This document shows positions 1 to 4,879 of a DNA stretch of 7,672 bases, in pieces. The stretch spans positions 2,297 to 9,968 of the forward strand of contig JAJXTX010000085.1 in NCBI GenBank assembly GCA_021783385.1. The letters are read 5' to 3'. The notes under the pieces were generated by a model. It was not told the DNA's origin and did not search any database. It was given only the letters and a program-made list of their open reading frames with translations. A program made the position numbers and the translations under genes. The DNA comes from Pseudomonadota bacterium. Its GTDB lineage: Bacteria > Pseudomonadota > Gammaproteobacteria > Xanthomonadales > Rhodanobacteraceae. Numbering within the stretch: the first letter of the stretch is position 1; every line of letters begins with the position of its first letter.

Positions 1-435
1 CATTCGGTGCGCAGTCTCGGTTTTGCGGTGGGTACGCGCAGCGCCGACGGCGTGCCGTCAGCCGCCCATCAGGTGTTCGTGATCGATGCGATGGGGCAGC
101 TGATGCCGTTTTTCGCCGCGGCCGAGGTCGCGTTCGTGGGCGGCAGCCTGGTGCCGATTGGCGGCCACAACGTGCTGGAGCCGGCGGCGCTGTCCACGCC
201 GGTGCTGGTGGGGCCGCACACCTTCAATTTCGAGGAGATCACGCGCAGCCTGATCGACCAAGGCGGCGCCGAGCGGGTAGCCGACCACCAGCAGCTCGGG
301 CATGACGTGCTGCAGCTGCTGCGCGACCCGGACAAGCGCCAGCGCATGGGCCGGGCCGCGCAACAGGTGTTCGAGCGCGAGCGCGGCGCGGTGGGGCGCA
401 TCATGCAGCTGATCGACACGCTGCTGCAGGAATAG
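1..435 (+). CDS. waaA: Lipid IVA 3-deoxy-D-manno-octulosonic acid (Kdo) transferase, C-terminal part (5' end outside window)
   Basis: WaaA (KdtA) transfers Kdo from CMP-Kdo to lipid IVA at the cytoplasmic face of the inner membrane, the first step of LPS core assembly. The reading frame is open from base 1, so the 144 residues seen are the C-terminal third of a protein usually about 420-440 residues long. The GTG at position 7 is internal and is not a start. What shows the family is the GT-B C-terminal signature: GGSLVPIGGHNVLEPAA at about residues 46-62, followed by PVLVGPHTFNFEEI at about 66-79. This loop binds the nucleotide sugar in the family. The rest is a helical tail ending in LLQE and a TAG stop. 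The gene converges on tolC with 61 bp between the stop codons. No sign of truncation is seen other than the window edge. Confidence 0.95.
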   Translation, partial: HSVRSLGFAVGTRSADGVPSAAHQVFVIDAMGQLMPFFAAAEVAFVGGSLVPIGGHNVLEPAALSTPVLVGPHTFNFEEITRSLIDQGGAERVADHQQLGHDVLQLLRDPDKRQRMGRAAQQVFERERGAVGRIMQLIDTLLQE

Positions 436-445
436 GCGGGGCCGG

Positions 446-475
446 CAAAAAAACGGCCAGGGCAGACCCGGCCGT
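446..475 (-). terminator. Rho-independent terminator of the pcm-tolC operon
   Basis: Read on the minus strand, a GC-rich stem (ACGGCC at 453-458 pairing with GGCCGT at 470-475, extended by GGG 460-462 with CCC 467-469 across a single bulged A) closes a 4-nt loop and runs straight into seven T residues (complement of A447-453). It starts about 22 nt past the tolC stop. On the plus strand the same hairpin has no following T tract, so it should terminate tolC efficiently and could only weakly stop waaA transcripts. Confidence 0.85.
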
Positions 476-496
476 GACCTTCGATGGCGCTGCGGG

Positions 497-1846
497 CTAC
501 TGCAGCAGCGCGTTGATCGCTTCCAGGTCCTTGATACCGGCAGTGCCTGCGGCCTGCTCCAGCAGCAGCTTGTTGAGGATGAACTGGTGACGTGCCTGCG
601 AGTAGCTGCTTTCCGATGAGGTGAGCGTCTGGATCGACAGCAGCACGTCGGTGATCGTCTTGGTGCCCACGCTGAAGCCGGCGCGGGTGGCATCCAGCGC
701 CTTCTGGCCGGCTTCGACGGACGACTTGCCCGATTCCACCTGGCTGATGCCGGCATTCACCGAGCGGAAATAGTTGAGCGTGTCGCGGATCACCTGGCGG
801 CGCTGCGCCTCCATCCCGTCGGCGGCGGCGTCACGCTGGTAGATCGACTGGCGCACGCGCGACTGGGTCGCGCCGCCGGAGAAGATCGGCACACTCAGCG
901 TGATGCCGATGGTGGTCGAGCTGGGGCGGTCGTTGTGGATGTTGGCGTTCTGATACCAGCTGGCGCTTCTGCCGTAGCTGAGGTCGGCGCTGATGGTGGG
1001 CAGATGGCCTGCACGCGCCGCGGTGATGTTGTGCTCGGCCGTCTCCACGTTGTCGCGCTGCGCCAGCAGGTTGGGATTGGTCTTCAGCGCCTGCCTCACC
1101 CAGCTGTCCTGGTCGTCGGGCACCGGTGGCTGCAGCGGCAAATCGTCGCGCAGCTTCTTCAGGTGGCCGGTGGGCTTGCCGGTGATCTGCGTGAGCGCCT
1201 CGCGCGCGTCGTTGAGGGTGTTCTGCGCGGTCACCGTCTGCGCCTTGGCTGCCTCGTAATAAGCCTTGGCCTGATACACGTCGGTGATCGCCGAGAGACC
1301 CACCTTGTAGCGCTGGTCGGACTGCTCGTACTGCTGCTTGAAGGCATCCTGGTTGGCCTTGGCGTACACCAGCTGGTCCTCGCTGGTCAGCACGCCGAAA
1401 TAGGCGGTGGCCACGCGCACGAACAGGTTCTGCTGCGCGGCCTCGTAGGCCTCGTCCTGGGCGCTGGCGGCCGAGTGTGCCGCCTCCAGGTTGGCGTACT
1501 TGCTGAAGTCGAAGATGGTCTGGCTGATGGTGCCGTTGAGGCTGCGTGTGCGGGTGTGGCCGAACTGGCTGGTGCTGATGAAGGTGCCGGGGTTGTTCGG
1601 GTTCTGGAACGTGCTGCTGCCGCCGCCGTTGGTCTGGCTCAGCGTGAGGCCGGCCGATATCTGCGGCAGCAGCAGCGCGCGCGCCTGCGCCACGCCCTCG
1701 CCGGTGGACAGCCGTGTGGCGTCCGCCTGCGACAGCACCGGGTCGTTGGCACGCGCCTCGCGGTAGGCATCCAGCAGATCCTCGCCGTGGCTGGGCAGTG
1801 ACATGACGGCCAGGGCCAGGGCGAAGGTGAGCAGCTTCAAACGCAT
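497..1846 (-). CDS. tolC: TolC family outer membrane efflux/secretion channel protein
   Basis: This is an outer-membrane channel of the TolC/OEP family (449 residues, a normal length). TolC proteins form trimers that link inner-membrane pumps (RND, MFS, ABC) or type I secretion systems to the outside. The ATG at 1846 is chosen over an upstream TTG at 1885 because it is preceded by GAGG with 6-nt spacing and begins a good signal peptide: basic MRLK, a hydrophobic run and a likely cut after SHG near residue 21. The mature part starts EDLLDAYREA. Two OEP repeats are visible, roughly residues 22-230 and 245-440. Each has a strand-rich outer-membrane segment (around QISAGLTLSQ and IGITLSVPIFSGG) and long Ala/Gln-rich helices. 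The C-terminal part carries the typical GTKTITDVL pattern. It lies 35 nt downstream of the pcm-like gene and is probably co-transcribed with it. No pump genes are in the window, so the partner is unknown. Confidence 0.95.
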   Translation of the reverse strand: MRLKLLTFALALAVMSLPSHGEDLLDAYREARANDPVLSQADATRLSTGEGVAQARALLLPQISAGLTLSQTNGGGSSTFQNPNNPGTFISTSQFGHTRTRSLNGTISQTIFDFSKYANLEAAHSAASAQDEAYEAAQQNLFVRVATAYFGVLTSEDQLVYAKANQDAFKQQYEQSDQRYKVGLSAITDVYQAKAYYEAAKAQTVTAQNTLNDAREALTQITGKPTGHLKKLRDDLPLQPPVPDDQDSWVRQALKTNPNLLAQRDNVETAEHNITAARAGHLPTISADLSYGRSASWYQNANIHNDRPSSTTIGITLSVPIFSGGATQSRVRQSIYQRDAAADGMEAQRRQVIRDTLNYFRSVNAGISQVESGKSSVEAGQKALDATRAGFSVGTKTITDVLLSIQTLTSSESSYSQARHQFILNKLLLEQAAGTAGIKDLEAINALLQ

Positions 1847-1852
1847 GGGGTG

Positions 1853-1857
1853 CCTCG
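1853..1857 (-). promoter_or_regulatory. Shine-Dalgarno of tolC, decides start
   Basis: CGAGG ends 6 nt before the ATG at 1846. The alternative upstream TTG (1885) overlaps the pcm stop, lacks comparable spacing to a purine-rich site, and would put a polar 13-residue stretch ahead of the signal peptide. Confidence 0.65.
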
Positions 1858-1881
1858 TGGGGAGCGAGCGGTCGGTGGGAA

Positions 1882-2541
1882 TCAAAAGACGAAGCGCGAA
1901 GGTGGCTCGGCGTGGGTCAGGTAGGGCAGATCGGTTTCGAACAGGATTTCCTCGCGGTAGCGACCGCCGCCTTCATGGGTCAGCAAGGTTGCGTGCTGCA
2001 CCGGTGACTGGCCGCGCACCACGACTGCTCGCCCGCCCGGCTTGAGCCAGCTGAGCCAGCGCGGCGGCACGGTGAATACCGCGCCAGTCACCAGCAGCAC
2101 ATCGAACTGGCCATCGGGCTGCCACGTGCTCACGGCTTCGCCGACGTGCAGGGTGGCATTGCCCACGCCGGTGCTCTGCAGCCGCTGGGAGGCAGCCGTG
2201 ATGAAGTCGGCATGGATATCGACGCTGGTCACCTGCGCCGACAGCCCGGCAAGGCAGGCGGTGAGAAAGCCGGAGCCGGTGCCGATCTCCAGCACGCGAT
2301 CGGTGGGCAGCAGTTCCAGCGCCTGCAGTACGCGGCCCTCGACCACCGGCTTCATCATCACTTCACCGTGACCCAGCGGCAGGCACAGGTCGGCGAAGGC
2401 CAGCTGGCGATGCGCGGCGGCGACGAAATCCTCGCGGTGAACGCGGCTGATGACGTCCAGCACGCGGCCATCCAGCACCTCCCAGGGACGCACCTGGTTT
2501 TCCACCATGTTCTGTCGCGCCTGCTCGAAGTTCATCGCCAT
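1882..2541 (-). CDS. pcm: Protein-L-isoaspartate O-methyltransferase family protein (tolC-linked PCMT paralogue)
   Basis: This is a SAM-dependent methyltransferase of the PCMT family, 219 residues, presumably cytosolic. Classical Pcm methylates L-isoaspartyl residues for protein repair. Visible motifs are the family N-terminus (MNFEQARQNMVENQVRPWEV), SAM motif I VLEIGTGSG at 83-91, an acidic residue after strand 2 (D108 in SVDI), and KPGG near residue 170. The ATG at 2541 (MAMNFEQ) is preferred over the longer reading from 2637, whose extra 32 residues do not look like the family. A weak GGA lies about 10 nt upstream, and ATG 2535 is the alternative. Oddly, the family pocket segment (GQTISQP in E. 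coli Pcm) reads GEVMMKP at 59-65, so the conserved serine is Met63. This seems typical of the subgroup found beside tolC. A pcm-tolC operon is known from Stenotrophomonas maltophilia, where it contributes to drug resistance. The substrate here is uncertain, so the symbol marks family and synteny, not proven activity. Confidence 0.85.
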   Translation of the reverse strand: MAMNFEQARQNMVENQVRPWEVLDGRVLDVISRVHREDFVAAAHRQLAFADLCLPLGHGEVMMKPVVEGRVLQALELLPTDRVLEIGTGSGFLTACLAGLSAQVTSVDIHADFITAASQRLQSTGVGNATLHVGEAVSTWQPDGQFDVLLVTGAVFTVPPRWLSWLKPGGRAVVVRGQSPVQHATLLTHEGGGRYREEILFETDLPYLTHAEPPSRFVF

Positions 2542-2577
2542 GCTGTGGGTTTCCGTGAGGATCAAAAAATGTCGAAA

Positions 2578-2606
2578 AGGATAAGCCCTCGATGCGGCCT
2601 CCACAA
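2578..2606 (-). promoter_or_regulatory. Candidate sigma70 promoter of pcm-tolC
   Basis: On the minus strand TTGTGG (complement of 2601-2606) and TATCCT (complement of 2578-2583) are separated by 17 bp and end 36 nt before the ATG at 2541. Matches to consensus are 3/6 and 4/6 with ideal spacing. The sequence after the -10 is AT-rich against the local background. It is called by inspection only. Confidence 0.4.
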
Positions 2607-2728
2607 TCGCAAGCCTGCGGCCTGCACGGCGGCCCACGAAGTGCCGGAAGTCATCGCCAGCACCTGACGGGCGTCATCCGCCAGCCTTGCAATGCGTGTG
2701 ACATCGCTCGGCAGACTGAATGGGCGGT

Positions 2729-2785
2729 AGCATCATTCTGGAAAATAATTGAACCGCTGCGTATAATAAAGTGACAAGCATCATT
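2729..2785. repeat. Pair of 9-bp direct repeats flanking the tetR promoter
   Basis: AGCATCATT occurs at 2729-2737 and again at 2777-2785, offset by 48 bp. The first copy abuts the candidate -35 and the second lies just beyond the -10 at the expected start of transcription. Both lie in the 259-bp gap between the divergent pcm-tolC and tetR genes. Position suggests regulator binding sites, but two 9-bp copies alone are modest evidence. Confidence 0.4.
2739..2767 (+). promoter_or_regulatory. Promoter of the tetR-family gene
   Basis: A perfect TATAAT at 2762-2767 has TGGAAA (4/6 match to TTGACA) at 2739-2744 with a 17-bp spacer. Its surroundings (about 2740-2800) are markedly AT-rich in an otherwise GC-rich window. 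Transcription would start near 2774, about 27 nt before the ATG at 2801. Confidence 0.65.
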
Positions 2786-2790
2786 TGTGA
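2772..2790. promoter_or_regulatory. Candidate operator (imperfect inverted repeat) at the tetR start site
   Basis: TGACAA (2772-2777) and TTGTGA (2785-2790) form an inverted repeat with one mismatched pair and a 7-bp centre, lying directly after the -10 hexamer. Operators of TetR-family regulators are short palindromes often placed here for self-repression. The assignment to this regulator is inferred from position. Confidence 0.35.
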
Positions 2791-2800
2791 AGGTGAAAGC

Positions 2801-3451
2801 ATGTCGACCTGCGCGCAAATCAGACCCCAAGGGCCCGGCCGCCCGAAGGATATGGAGAAGCGGGCGGCGATTCTGGCGGCGGCCAAGGCATTGTTCATCC
2901 GCAACGCCTTCGCCGGCACCAGCATGGACGCCATCGCCGCCGATGCCGGCGTCTCCAAGCTCACCGTCTACAGCCATTTCGGCGACAAGGACAACCTGTT
3001 TCGCGAAGTCATCCGCTCGCGCATCCGCGATCTGCTGCCGGAGGACATCTATGCATACGATCCGCAGGTCGATATCGGCGATACCCTGCACACGATCGCG
3101 CAGGCGCACATGCGGATCGACTGCGAGGCGGAAAATGTCGGCACCTTCCGCGCCATTCTCAGCGACTGCCGCCAGGGCAATCCTCGTTACGGCAAGCTGC
3201 TGTGGGAAGAGGGGCCGGCGCGCACGCACGGTCTGATGGAGCGGCTGCTGCGGCAGGCGGTGGAGCATGGCGCGCTGGAGATCGCCGATGTCAGGACGGC
3301 CAGCGTGCAGTTCTTCTCGCTGATCAAGGGCGACATGCTGCTGCGCCGGTTGTTCGCCTGCGACGAATGCCCGGTCACTGCCGCGGCCGAGATTGCCGAG
3401 ATGGCGCGGGCTGGCGTGGCCACCTTTCTGCGCGCCTATCGCCCGCGCTGA
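2801..3451 (+). CDS. TetR/AcrR family transcriptional regulator, AefR-like C-terminal domain
   Basis: This is a DNA-binding one-component regulator of 216 residues, the usual size for the family. The N-terminal TetR domain is clear. GRPKDMEKRAAILAAAKALF (13-32) forms helix 1, and the helix-turn-helix runs about 42-61 with the hallmark TSMDAIAADAGVSKLTVYSHF and a following KDNLF. The ligand/dimer half resembles the AefR-type TetR C-terminal domain: a stretch around GTFRAILSD, then an EEGPARTHGLMERLLRQAVEHGAL segment and an aromatic SVQFFSLIKGDMLLR helix. The ATG at 2801 is chosen because AAGGTG lies 5 nt upstream. An in-frame GTG at 2771 would overlap the predicted transcription start. The gene is divergent from pcm-tolC and shares a 259-bp intergenic region with it. 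TetR regulators often control themselves and the divergent transcription unit, commonly efflux functions, so tolC is a plausible target. The ligand is unknown. Confidence 0.92.
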   Translation: MSTCAQIRPQGPGRPKDMEKRAAILAAAKALFIRNAFAGTSMDAIAADAGVSKLTVYSHFGDKDNLFREVIRSRIRDLLPEDIYAYDPQVDIGDTLHTIAQAHMRIDCEAENVGTFRAILSDCRQGNPRYGKLLWEEGPARTHGLMERLLRQAVEHGALEIADVRTASVQFFSLIKGDMLLRRLFACDECPVTAAAEIAEMARAGVATFLRAYRPR

Positions 3452-3498
3452 GGCGATACAGCGGCGCACGAGTGGCTGATCAAGCGACGCTTCTTCAC

Positions 3499-3526
3499 CT
3501 GACTTTTGCGCGCGGCTTCCTACGCT
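3499..3526 (+). promoter_or_regulatory. Possible promoter of the ferritin-like gene
   Basis: CTGACT (3499-3504) and TACGCT (3521-3526) are 16 bp apart and would start transcription near 3533, just upstream of the stem-loop at 3540-3568. The -10 match is poor (3/6), so an alternative sigma factor or activator, or read-through from the tetR gene, is equally possible. Confidence 0.25.
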
Positions 3527-3539
3527 GTCGCAATGAGCT

Positions 3540-3568
3540 GGCACCGGCGCGTCGTTCCTGCCGGTGCC
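3540..3568 (+). promoter_or_regulatory. 9-bp stem-loop in the ferritin-gene leader
   Basis: GGCACCGGC (3540-3548) and GCCGGTGCC (3560-3568) are perfectly complementary with an 11-nt loop, and the structure ends 28 nt before the ATG at 3597. No T tract follows, so it is not a standard terminator for tetR. It could be a 5' UTR mRNA structure or a palindromic protein-binding site. Confidence 0.5.
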
Positions 3569-3596
3569 CGCATCCATTCAGCGCGGGAGCAGGTTC

Positions 3597-4196
3597 ATGG
3601 CCAAGAGCAAGCCGTTCGTCAGCGACATCGAGAACATCCGCAAGCGTGCGCGCAGGGACATCGAGAAGGGCGCGATGACGGCCGGCTACAGCGCCGACCG
3701 GCCCACCGTAGTGAAGCTGCTGAACCACGCGCTGGCGACAGAGCTGGTCTGCGTGCTGCGCTACAAGTACCACTACTACATGGCGTCGGGCATCCACGCG
3801 CAGAGCATCAAGGCCGAATTCCTGCAGCATGCGACCGAGGAGCAGGGCCACGCCGACCTGATCGCCGAGCGCATCACCCAGCTCGACGGCAAGCCGAACC
3901 TGTCGCCCGAGGGTCTGCTCGGCCGCAGCCACGCCGACTACGTCGAAGGCCATGACCTGGTCGACATGATCAAGGAGGATCTGATCGCCGAACGCATCGC
4001 GATCGACAGCTATCGCGAAATCATCGACTACATCGGCACTGATGATCCGACCACCCGGCGCATGCTCGAAGGCATCCTGGCGATGGAGGAAGAGCACGCC
4101 GAGGACATGAACACCCTGCTGGAAGATCTGGGCAAGAAGGGCGAACCGGCCAAGCCGGCATCGCCCCGTAAGCCGCCCGGCCGCAAGCACGCCTGA
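3597..4196 (+). CDS. Ferritin-like diiron protein (bacterioferritin/Dps-like superfamily) with basic C-terminal tail
   Basis: This is a 199-residue ferritin-like four-helix-bundle protein, likely cytosolic, expected to oxidise Fe(II) and store iron or limit Fenton damage. Diiron ligands can be lined up with bacterioferritin: E49 (ATELVCVLRY), E82 and H85 (EEQGH), E132 (DLIAERIAIDSY), E164 and H167 (EEEH). The residue after E82 is Gln83 where bacterioferritin has its haem-binding Met, so haem binding is not expected. A 30-residue N-terminal stretch precedes helix A, and the helix B-C connection (about 95-123) is long. Residues 179-199 form a Lys/Arg/Pro-rich tail reminiscent of the DNA-binding tails of some Dps proteins. 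The ATG at 3597 follows GGGAG with 7-nt spacing and gives the family N-terminus; the upstream in-frame start at 3564 lies inside the leader hairpin and is unlikely. Similar proteins are common in proteobacteria, often annotated simply as ferritin-like or bacterioferritin. The exact subfamily is not certain. Confidence 0.88.
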   Translation: MAKSKPFVSDIENIRKRARRDIEKGAMTAGYSADRPTVVKLLNHALATELVCVLRYKYHYYMASGIHAQSIKAEFLQHATEEQGHADLIAERITQLDGKPNLSPEGLLGRSHADYVEGHDLVDMIKEDLIAERIAIDSYREIIDYIGTDDPTTRRMLEGILAMEEEHAEDMNTLLEDLGKKGEPAKPASPRKPPGRKHA

Positions 4197-4207
4197 TGGC
4201 AGCCGGC

Positions 4208-4233
4208 GGCGCGGCGGCTCGCCCCGCCGCGCC
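4208..4233. terminator. GC-only hairpin between convergent ferritin-like gene and ppa
   Basis: GGCGCGGCGG (4208-4217) pairs perfectly with CCGCCGCGCC (4224-4233) around a 6-nt loop. It begins 12 nt after the ferritin-like stop and lies 18 nt beyond the ppa stop on the other strand. Neither side has a T tract, so it is not a textbook intrinsic terminator. It could stall polymerase or protect 3' ends for both genes. Confidence 0.5.
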
Positions 4234-4250
4234 ACAGGATCAGCGTGCGC

Positions 4251-4787
4251 TCAGTGCTGTTCCAGCTGGTAGCGCTGCACGCCGGCCAGGATCTCGGCCT
4301 TGGCCTCGTCGGCGCTGACCCAACCTTCCACCTTCACCCACTTGCCCTTCTCCAGATCCTTGTAGTGCTCGAAGAAGTGGCCGATGCGTTCCAGCCAGTG
4401 CGCCGACACGCCCTTCATGTCAGTGATGTGGGCGTAGCCGGGGAACACCTTGGCGATCGGGATCACCACCAGCTTCTCGTCGCTGCCGGCCTCGTCGGTC
4501 ATCTTCAGCATGCCGACCGGATGGCAGCGGATCACCGAGCCCGGGATCAGCGGCAGCGGCAGAATCACCAGCGCATCCAGCGGATCGCCGTCGCCGCCGA
4601 GCGTGCCCGGCACATAGCCGTAATTGCACGGATAGCGCATCGGTGTGGACAGGATGCGGTCGACGAAGATCGCGCCGCTGGCTTTTTCCACCTCGTACTT
4701 GACCGGCTCGGCATCCTTGGGGATTTCGATGACGACGTTGATTTCGCTCGGCACGTCGCGGCCGGCGGAGACAAGATGCAAACCCAT
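4251..4787 (-). CDS. ppa: Inorganic pyrophosphatase, family I (soluble)
   Basis: It hydrolyses pyrophosphate to two phosphates in the cytosol, pulling biosynthetic reactions such as nucleic acid and aminoacyl-tRNA synthesis forward. At 178 residues it is the bacterial family I length (E. coli 176), usually a Mg-dependent hexamer. The signature DGDPLDA is at 66-72. All the usual active-site residues can be placed, offset by one from E. coli: E21, K30, E32, R44, Y56, D66, D68, D71, D98, D103, K105, Y142 and K143. The HFFEHYKDLEKGKWVKVEGW block is almost identical to E. coli. The ATG at 4787 is supported by AAGGA with 6-nt spacing and by the N-terminus matching E. coli. It converges on the ferritin-like gene and follows the oxygenase gene on the same strand. 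I could not identify a convincing promoter in the 92-bp gap upstream, although a terminator-like hairpin there suggests separate transcription. Confidence 0.97.
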   Translation of the reverse strand: MGLHLVSAGRDVPSEINVVIEIPKDAEPVKYEVEKASGAIFVDRILSTPMRYPCNYGYVPGTLGGDGDPLDALVILPLPLIPGSVIRCHPVGMLKMTDEAGSDEKLVVIPIAKVFPGYAHITDMKGVSAHWLERIGHFFEHYKDLEKGKWVKVEGWVSADEAKAEILAGVQRYQLEQH

Positions 4788-4793
4788 GGGGTG

Positions 4794-4798
4794 TCCTT
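4794..4798 (-). promoter_or_regulatory. Shine-Dalgarno of ppa
   Basis: AAGGA on the minus strand lies 6 nt before the ATG at 4787. It is the strongest ribosome-binding site in the window, fitting a highly expressed housekeeping gene. Confidence 0.7.
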
Positions 4799-4834
4799 GG
4801 CGAGGGATGGAAAGTCAGTCGGCAAGGATACGCC

Positions 4835-4858
4835 AAAACGCTGCTGCAGCGCAGCAGC
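4835..4858 (-). terminator. Probable weak intrinsic terminator of the prolyl 4-hydroxylase-like gene
   Basis: On the minus strand an 8-bp stem (complement of 4851-4858 with 4840-4847) closes a 3-nt loop and is followed after one base by TTTT (complement of A4835-4838). It starts 22 nt after the oxygenase stop and lies upstream of ppa. The short U run makes it weak; the CTG/CAG-rich bases also allow shifted pairings. Confidence 0.5.
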
Positions 4859-4879
4859 AGTGATCCGCACGACAGCGTT

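Noticed and set aside
58..756. 232-codon minus-strand frame across the waaA/tolC junction
   Set aside because: It overlaps both genes and the operon terminator, and its Arg/Pro/Ser-rich translation is a typical shadow.
935..1801. Long open frame (288 codons) antisense to tolC
   Set aside because: It is a shadow frame produced by GC-rich third positions of tolC; its translation is Val/Leu/Gly/Arg-rich, low-complexity and matches no family I know.
2665..2676. Inverted repeat TGACG-GG-CGTCA in the divergent gap
   Set aside because: Five-base arms with a 2-nt centre are expected by chance at this length, and it does not overlap either candidate promoter.
2592..2774. 60-codon plus-strand frame in the divergent gap
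   Set aside because: It lacks a ribosome-binding site and runs through the tetR promoter, and its composition does not resemble a protein. The gap is better explained as a regulatory region.
2651..3577. 308-codon minus-strand frame covering the tetR gene
   Set aside because: It is fully antisense to a clear TetR-family protein, runs across its promoter and leader, and has no recognisable domain.
4841..4860. CTG/CAG-rich run that looks like a trinucleotide repeat
   Set aside because: It is better explained as the two arms of the terminator stem downstream of the oxygenase gene; there are too few copies for a microsatellite.
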